The notes below the pieces were generated by a model. The model was not told the origin of the DNA. It saw nothing but the letters and a program-made list of their open reading frames with translations, and made no database searches. Positions 5,199-9,251 of a DNA stretch of 9,251 nt are shown piece by piece; position 1 is the stretch's first letter, and each line of letters begins with the position of its first letter. Both the position numbers and the translations under genes were made by a program. Source of the stretch: a bacterium (GTDB lineage: Bacteria; Desulfobacterota; Deferrisomatia; Deferrisomatales; BM512); contig SRXB01000061.1 of NCBI GenBank assembly GCA_009724975.1, forward strand, positions 1 through 9,251. The letters are read 5' to 3'.

Positions 5199-7265
5199 AT
5201 GCATAAAACCAAGTTTTTTTTCTACACTTTTTGCCTCTTTCTTGCAATGCCGGCGCTCGCCTACGAGTTCGGCGCGGGCGCGTTCCCACCTGCCAACCAG
5301 GCGCAGCGGGATTTTCTGGACGCAGTCGCGAAACAGGCGTCCGAGCCGGAGAAATCGGCTGAGACCCTCACGCGCCTCCTCACCAGTCCAGACCTTCCTG
5401 CGGACGCGGTACGCATAACCCTCGCCAAGATGGTGACTCCGGAAAAGGCGAGGCCTATTTTGAAGGAACTGGCCTCTATAAAGCCGGAGAGCCCTTTTCT
5501 GCCAGAGGCCCTTGAGCTTTTGGCGAAGGACGCCGAGGCAACCGGCGATTTCGCCTCCGAGGCGCTCTATCTTGACCGCCTCTCCAAGGTAGCGGTCCGC
5601 GAGCAGGATAAAGCCAAGGCGCTTTTGAAGCTGGCGGGGGTGGCCGCGATGGCTGGCCTTGAGCGAGACACCCTGGCCGCCGCCAAGCGCCTTTATATCG
5701 ACTACGCTTACCTTGAGATATCGGAATCGGCGGGAAAATACCTTTCCGGCAAATCGGGCGACCCCGATGAGGCTCTGACCGACAACGAGCTTTTTGAGCG
5801 CGGCAAGAGTTTCATGGAGAAGGGGAGCCGCGAAAAGGCGGTTTTGGTTTTCAACAAGCTCAAGGGGCGGGCCAAAAAGGATTTCGCGCACAGGGTCGAG
5901 GTTGATTTGAACCTCGGCAAGGCCCTTTACTTCCTGCGCCGTTACGACGAGGCCCTTGCGCCGCTCAAAACCGCCGCCGCCTCAAAAAACCCTTCGGTGG
6001 AGCAGGACGCCCGCTTTCACAGGGCTCGGGTCCTCTTCGGGCTCGATAGGGGCAACGAGGGCGCGCCCGACCTCCTCTCCCTCGCGAAAAAATATTCCGG
6101 CAGCACCAAGGCCCCTTTATGGCTCTACCAGTCTTACCGCGTCTTCGAGGGGCGGAAGATGACTAAGGAGGCAGGCGAGGCGCGTGGGCTTCTAATGAAG
6201 AAGTACCCGACCTCCTCCGAGGCGGTTGACGTGCTCTGGGGAGACGGCTTTAGCGCCTACAAGAACGGCAAGTTCGCGGAGGCCGCCAAGATTCTTGAAA
6301 ATTCCGTGAAAAACGTCGGCAAGGGGTGGCAGCAGGCGCGGGGCATCTACTGGACCGCCAAGGCCCTAAAGGCGGCGGGCAAAGAGGAGGCGGCCCAAAA
6401 GGCGCTCTCCTCGCTCCAGGCCAAATACCCGCTCGGCTACTACACACTGTTGGCGAAATCCGGCGAGTCCGGAAAGATTCCCGTGGCTGACCCGCGCGGC
6501 AAGGGTGCGATGACCCTCTCCCTGCCCTCGGTCCCCCAGGAGCTTTTGAACGCCGAAGGGGCTTTGGAAAAGCCCATTTCATACCTGCGGCTCGGCTTTT
6601 ACGAAGCCGCGCGCCGGGAGCTTGAAAATATCGACGCCAAAGACGAGCGGGCGATGTGGCTTCGCTACTTCGCCGAGGATTTCGACGGCGCGGCGCGGCT
6701 GGCCGGCGGAACCTGGAGCGAATGGCGCGAGCCCGCCGCCGAAACCGGCTATCCCGACCGCTCCAGGCTCGCCTATTCCATGGCCTACCCCTATTCGGTC
6801 AACGCGGCGGCGCTTGAGTCGGACATCCACCCGCACATCATTCTGGCGATAATGAAGACCGAATCGAACTACGACCCCGAAGCCTATTCCATGTGGGAGG
6901 CGAGGGGACTGATGCAGTTCATCCCGCCCACCGCCTCCAGGATAGCGCAGGAGCTGGGTATAAAGGATTTTTCGCAGGAGATGCTCTTCGACCCGCCGAC
7001 CGCGACGAGGATTGGAGCCCGCTACCTGAAAAACCTCCTCGACCTTTGCGGCGGAGACGCGGCGTGCGCCGCCGCCTCCTACAACGCGGGGGAGGCCGCC
7101 GTCAAGGGTTGGCGCGAGAAGTGGGCTGGCGGAGGCGAGGACCATTGGGTGGAGAGCATCCCCTATCTGGAGACGCGCCTGTACGTAAAGAAGGTCATAA
7201 CCGCCCTCGACGCCTACGACAGGCTCTCGGGCGACGGGCTTATTATCTTGCCCGCCGGAAATTGA
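5199..7265 (+). CDS. slt: Soluble lytic murein transglycosylase (Slt70-like, SLT domain)
   Basis: The product is 688 residues, against 645 for E. coli Slt70. The signal peptide is residues 1 to about 21: MHKTKFFFYTFCLFLAMPALA, with likely cleavage after ALA. A long helical repeat region follows (about 30-520) with TPR-like pairs, for example NELFERGKSFMEKGSREKAVLVFNKL and NLGKALYFLRRYDEALAPLK. It corresponds to the superhelical ring of Slt70. The catalytic SLT domain is at about 545-660: Glu555-Ser556 (general acid/base Glu), GLMQ (570-573), and YNAGE (628-632) followed by VKGW. The enzyme cleaves the MurNAc-GlcNAc bond of peptidoglycan in the periplasm, leaving 1,6-anhydroMurNAc. The frame is open back to 4959 across the antisense gene, but only ATG 5199 gives a proper signal peptide. 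No strong ribosome site is visible. Eight T in a row (5214-5221) encode part of the signal peptide. It stands alone between divergent and downstream genes. Confidence 0.93.
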   Translation: MHKTKFFFYTFCLFLAMPALAYEFGAGAFPPANQAQRDFLDAVAKQASEPEKSAETLTRLLTSPDLPADAVRITLAKMVTPEKARPILKELASIKPESPFLPEALELLAKDAEATGDFASEALYLDRLSKVAVREQDKAKALLKLAGVAAMAGLERDTLAAAKRLYIDYAYLEISESAGKYLSGKSGDPDEALTDNELFERGKSFMEKGSREKAVLVFNKLKGRAKKDFAHRVEVDLNLGKALYFLRRYDEALAPLKTAAASKNPSVEQDARFHRARVLFGLDRGNEGAPDLLSLAKKYSGSTKAPLWLYQSYRVFEGRKMTKEAGEARGLLMKKYPTSSEAVDVLWGDGFSAYKNGKFAEAAKILENSVKNVGKGWQQARGIYWTAKALKAAGKEEAAQKALSSLQAKYPLGYYTLLAKSGESGKIPVADPRGKGAMTLSLPSVPQELLNAEGALEKPISYLRLGFYEAARRELENIDAKDERAMWLRYFAEDFDGAARLAGGTWSEWREPAAETGYPDRSRLAYSMAYPYSVNAAALESDIHPHIILAIMKTESNYDPEAYSMWEARGLMQFIPPTASRIAQELGIKDFSQEMLFDPPTATRIGARYLKNLLDLCGGDAACAAASYNAGEAAVKGWREKWAGGGEDHWVESIPYLETRLYVKKVITALDAYDRLSGDGLIILPAGN

Positions 7266-7291
7266 CGAAAATCATAAAATAATTTTATCGA
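7262..7291 (+). promoter_or_regulatory. AT-rich inverted repeat and candidate promoter ahead of nfnA
   Basis: ATAAAAT (7274-7280) and ATTTTAT (7282-7288) form a 7-bp inverted repeat around a single base, in an otherwise GC-rich setting, 62-76 bp before the nfnA start. TTGACG (7262-7267), overlapping the slt stop, resembles a -35, with TATCGA (7286-7291) as a weak -10 after an 18-bp spacer. The palindrome would sit between these boxes, where a repressor could bind. The boxes are imperfect and the promoter is tentative. Confidence 0.3.
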
Positions 7292-7349
7292 CAACACAGA
7301 AGTATTCTTCGGTCGCTCCATAAGGAGAGGACAATCTGGAGGCAAAGCC

Positions 7350-8207
7350 TTGTTTGAGATAGTCGGCAAGAAAAAACTCGGCCCCGCGGTCTATCGGCTG
7401 GACATTCTGGCGCCGAAGGTCGCCCAGAAACACAAGGCCGGAAATTTCATCATGCTTCGCATCGACGAGAACGGCGAGAGAATTCCCCTGACGGTGGCCG
7501 ACAAGGACGTTAAAAGGGGAATTGTGACCCTTGTTTTCGCCGCGGTTGGCAAAACCACCGCCCGCCTTAGCCAGATGAACCCGGGCGACACTCTCCTTGA
7601 TTTCGTAGGCCCTCTGGGAAGGCCCACGCACATCGAAAAATTCCCCGGCATAGTCGTTTGCATCGGCGGCGGCATAGGGGTGGCCCCAGTGCACCCCATC
7701 GCGCAGGCGCTCAAAGAGGCTGGTAACGTGGTCGTCTCCATAATCGGGGCCCGCACCAAGGAGCTGCTGATAATGGAGGAGGAGATGCTGGCCGCCTCAA
7801 GCGAGCTTGTCATAACCACCGACGACGGCTCCTACGGCAGGCAGGGTTTCGTCACCCAGGCGCTTGAGGATATAATCAATCGCGAAGGGAGCCGGAATGT
7901 CTCCCTGGTGGTGGCGATAGGTCCCGTCCCCATGATGCGCTTTTGCTGCAAAGTCACCGAGAAGTACGGTGTGCGCACCGAGGTGAGCCTAAACCCCATC
8001 ATGGTTGACGCAACCGGCATGTGCGGCGCCTGCCGCGTGACGGTGGGCGGCGAAACCAAATTCGCCTGCGTGGACGGTCCCGAGTTCGACGGCCACAAGG
8101 TCAACTTCGACGAACTGACAAAGCGGCTGGCGATGTACAAATCAAGCGAAGCCGTCTCGATGAACCAGTTTAACGAAAGCCATGGGGGCAAGCGCTGCTG
8201 GGAGTGA
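7350..8207 (+). CDS. nfnA: NfnA/SudB-type FAD-[2Fe-2S] subunit of NADH-dependent ferredoxin:NADP+ oxidoreductase
   Basis: The product is 285 residues, the normal length for NfnA/SudB (about 280). It has a ferredoxin-reductase fold: flavin-binding ERIPLTVAD, then the pyridine-nucleotide site GGGIGVAP (106-113), and a C-terminal iron-sulfur segment. In that segment Asp220, Cys225, Cys228 and Cys240 (DATGMCGAC...FAC) match the one-Asp, three-Cys [2Fe-2S] ligand set reported for NfnA and for Pyrococcus sulfide dehydrogenase. With NfnB the enzyme couples NADH and reduced ferredoxin oxidation to NADP+ reduction, or the reverse, in the cytosol. The start is TTG 7350 with GGAGG at 7338-7342; no in-frame ATG is available near it. 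nfnB follows after 37 nt, so the pair is surely an operon. The alternative name is sulfide dehydrogenase subunit B; sequence alone does not separate the two uses. Confidence 0.93.
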   Translation: MFEIVGKKKLGPAVYRLDILAPKVAQKHKAGNFIMLRIDENGERIPLTVADKDVKRGIVTLVFAAVGKTTARLSQMNPGDTLLDFVGPLGRPTHIEKFPGIVVCIGGGIGVAPVHPIAQALKEAGNVVVSIIGARTKELLIMEEEMLAASSELVITTDDGSYGRQGFVTQALEDIINREGSRNVSLVVAIGPVPMMRFCCKVTEKYGVRTEVSLNPIMVDATGMCGACRVTVGGETKFACVDGPEFDGHKVNFDELTKRLAMYKSSEAVSMNQFNESHGGKRCWE

Positions 8208-8231
8208 TCCCGCAGCCTTCGCCAGCCCTTC

Positions 8232-8237
8232 AAGGAG
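8232..8237 (+). promoter_or_regulatory. Strong ribosome binding site of nfnB
   Basis: AAGGAG lies 7 nt before ATG 8245. It is one of the best Shine-Dalgarno matches in the window and settles the nfnB start. Confidence 0.8.
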
Positions 8238-8244
8238 AATATAG

Positions 8245-9251
8245 ATGGCCGCCAAAGAAAAATTCCCGCGCCAGCCGATGCCCGAGCAGGAGCCGAAGGT
8301 CCGCGCGCGCAATTTCAACGAAGTCCCCTACGGCTACGACGCCGAAACCGCCATAAAAGAGGCCTCGCGCTGCCTCCAGTGCAAAAAGCCCAAGTGCCGA
8401 GAGGGTTGCCCCGTCGAAGTCCTCATCCCCGATTTCATCGGTAAAATCGCCGAGGGCGATTTCGCCGCCGCCGCCGTGCTTCTTAAGGAAAAGAACTCGC
8501 TTCCTGCGGTCTGCGGAAGGGTTTGCCCGCAGGAAACCCAGTGCGAGGAGAAGTGCATAGTAGGGATAAAGGACGAACCCGTCGCCATCGGCAGGCTCGA
8601 ACGGTTCGCCGCCGACTGGGAGCGCAACGAGGGCAAGGTCTCAATCCCCAAACGCCCCGCTCCCTCCGGCAAGAAGGTGGCCGTCATCGGTTCCGGCCCC
8701 GCCGGCCTCACCGTGGCCGGAGACCTCGTCAAGAAGGGCCACATGGTCACCGTCTTCGAGGCGCTCCACAAGCCGGGCGGGGTACTCGTCTACGGCATCC
8801 CCGAATTTCGCCTGCCAAAGGCCATCGTGCAGGCCGAGGTCGATTACCTCAAGGCGATGGGGGTCAATTTCGAGTTCAACTCCGTCATCGGCAAGACCAC
8901 CACGGTAAAAGAGCTGATGGAAGAGGAGGGCTTCAGCGCGGTTTTCGTGGGGTCAGGCGCGGGTCTGCCCACCTTCATGAAAATCCCGGGCGAAAACCTC
9001 AACGGCGTCTACTCCGCCAACGAATACCTCACCCGCTCAAACCTCATGAAGGCCTACCTCTTTCCCGAATACGACACTCCCATAGCGCTCGGCAAGAAGG
9101 TCGCGGTGCTTGGCGGCGGAAACGTGGCCATGGACGCGGCGAGAACGGCCCTCAGGCTCGGCGCCGACGCCTCGATGATAATCTACCGTCGCGGCAAGGA
9201 AGAGATGCCGGCCCGCGCCGAGGAGGTCCACCACGCCGACGACGAGGGGGT
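8245..9251 (+). CDS. nfnB: NfnB/GltD-like FAD-NADP subunit, 3' end outside the window
   Basis: The first 335 codons are present. The family is about 460-470 residues long, so roughly a quarter to a third is missing at the right edge. The N-terminal iron-sulfur domain carries two cysteine sets, Cys43/46/51/55 and Cys90/94/100/104, of the kind that ligate two [4Fe-4S] clusters in NfnB, SudA, GltD and dihydropyrimidine dehydrogenase. The FAD dinucleotide fold follows with GSGPAG (149-154) and KPGGVLVYGIPEFRLPK. The NADPH-binding fold begins with LGGGNVAMD (GGGN at 290-293), then the RRGKEEMPAR block. In Nfn this subunit holds the bifurcating FAD. Pairing with nfnA immediately upstream argues for NfnB or SudA rather than a glutamate synthase small subunit, because no large subunit gene is seen. 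Confidence 0.94.
   Translation, partial: MAAKEKFPRQPMPEQEPKVRARNFNEVPYGYDAETAIKEASRCLQCKKPKCREGCPVEVLIPDFIGKIAEGDFAAAAVLLKEKNSLPAVCGRVCPQETQCEEKCIVGIKDEPVAIGRLERFAADWERNEGKVSIPKRPAPSGKKVAVIGSGPAGLTVAGDLVKKGHMVTVFEALHKPGGVLVYGIPEFRLPKAIVQAEVDYLKAMGVNFEFNSVIGKTTTVKELMEEEGFSAVFVGSGAGLPTFMKIPGENLNGVYSANEYLTRSNLMKAYLFPEYDTPIALGKKVAVLGGGNVAMDAARTALRLGADASMIIYRRGKEEMPARAEEVHHADDEG

Overview
This GC-rich window reads as a chromosomal segment from a Gram-negative bacterium, probably an anaerobe. The evidence is an exported Slt-type lytic transglycosylase, an electron-bifurcating NfnAB-type oxidoreductase, a nickel-pincer (LarA-like) family protein and a branched-chain amino acid ABC transporter. This mix resembles Desulfobacterota/deltaproteobacterial genomes, but that is inference from gene content; nothing here fixes the taxon. 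A codon quirk stands out: ATA is used heavily for isoleucine despite the high GC.

Left part (1-732): the last 44 codons of an unidentified gene, then a small GIY-YIG nuclease gene (249-635). That gene is bracketed by short palindromic repeats of the ATTCCC-N8-GGGAAT type. The downstream copy is a 73-bp inverted-repeat element that supplies the last 25 residues of the nuclease.

Middle left (733-3622): a tight operon livH-livM-livG, with a 2-nt gap and then a 4-nt overlap. It encodes the two permeases and one ATPase of a branched-chain amino acid importer. The partner ATPase LivF and the periplasmic binding protein are not here.

Convergent intergenic region (3623-3972): AT-richer than its surroundings and without a convincing gene. 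It holds several small inverted repeats and a perfect DnaA box next to the end of the following gene.

Middle right (3973-7265): a minus-strand LarA-like gene and, divergent from it across 50 bp, a plus-strand soluble lytic transglycosylase with signal peptide, helical-repeat body and C-terminal SLT domain.

Right part (7350-9251): nfnA followed by the first 335 codons of nfnB. Their product would couple NADH, NADPH and ferredoxin pools. nfnB runs off the window. No rRNA, tRNA, CRISPR array or insertion sequence was seen, and I found no clearly new multi-gene system. The most unusual element is the repeat-flanked, repeat-fused GIY-YIG gene.
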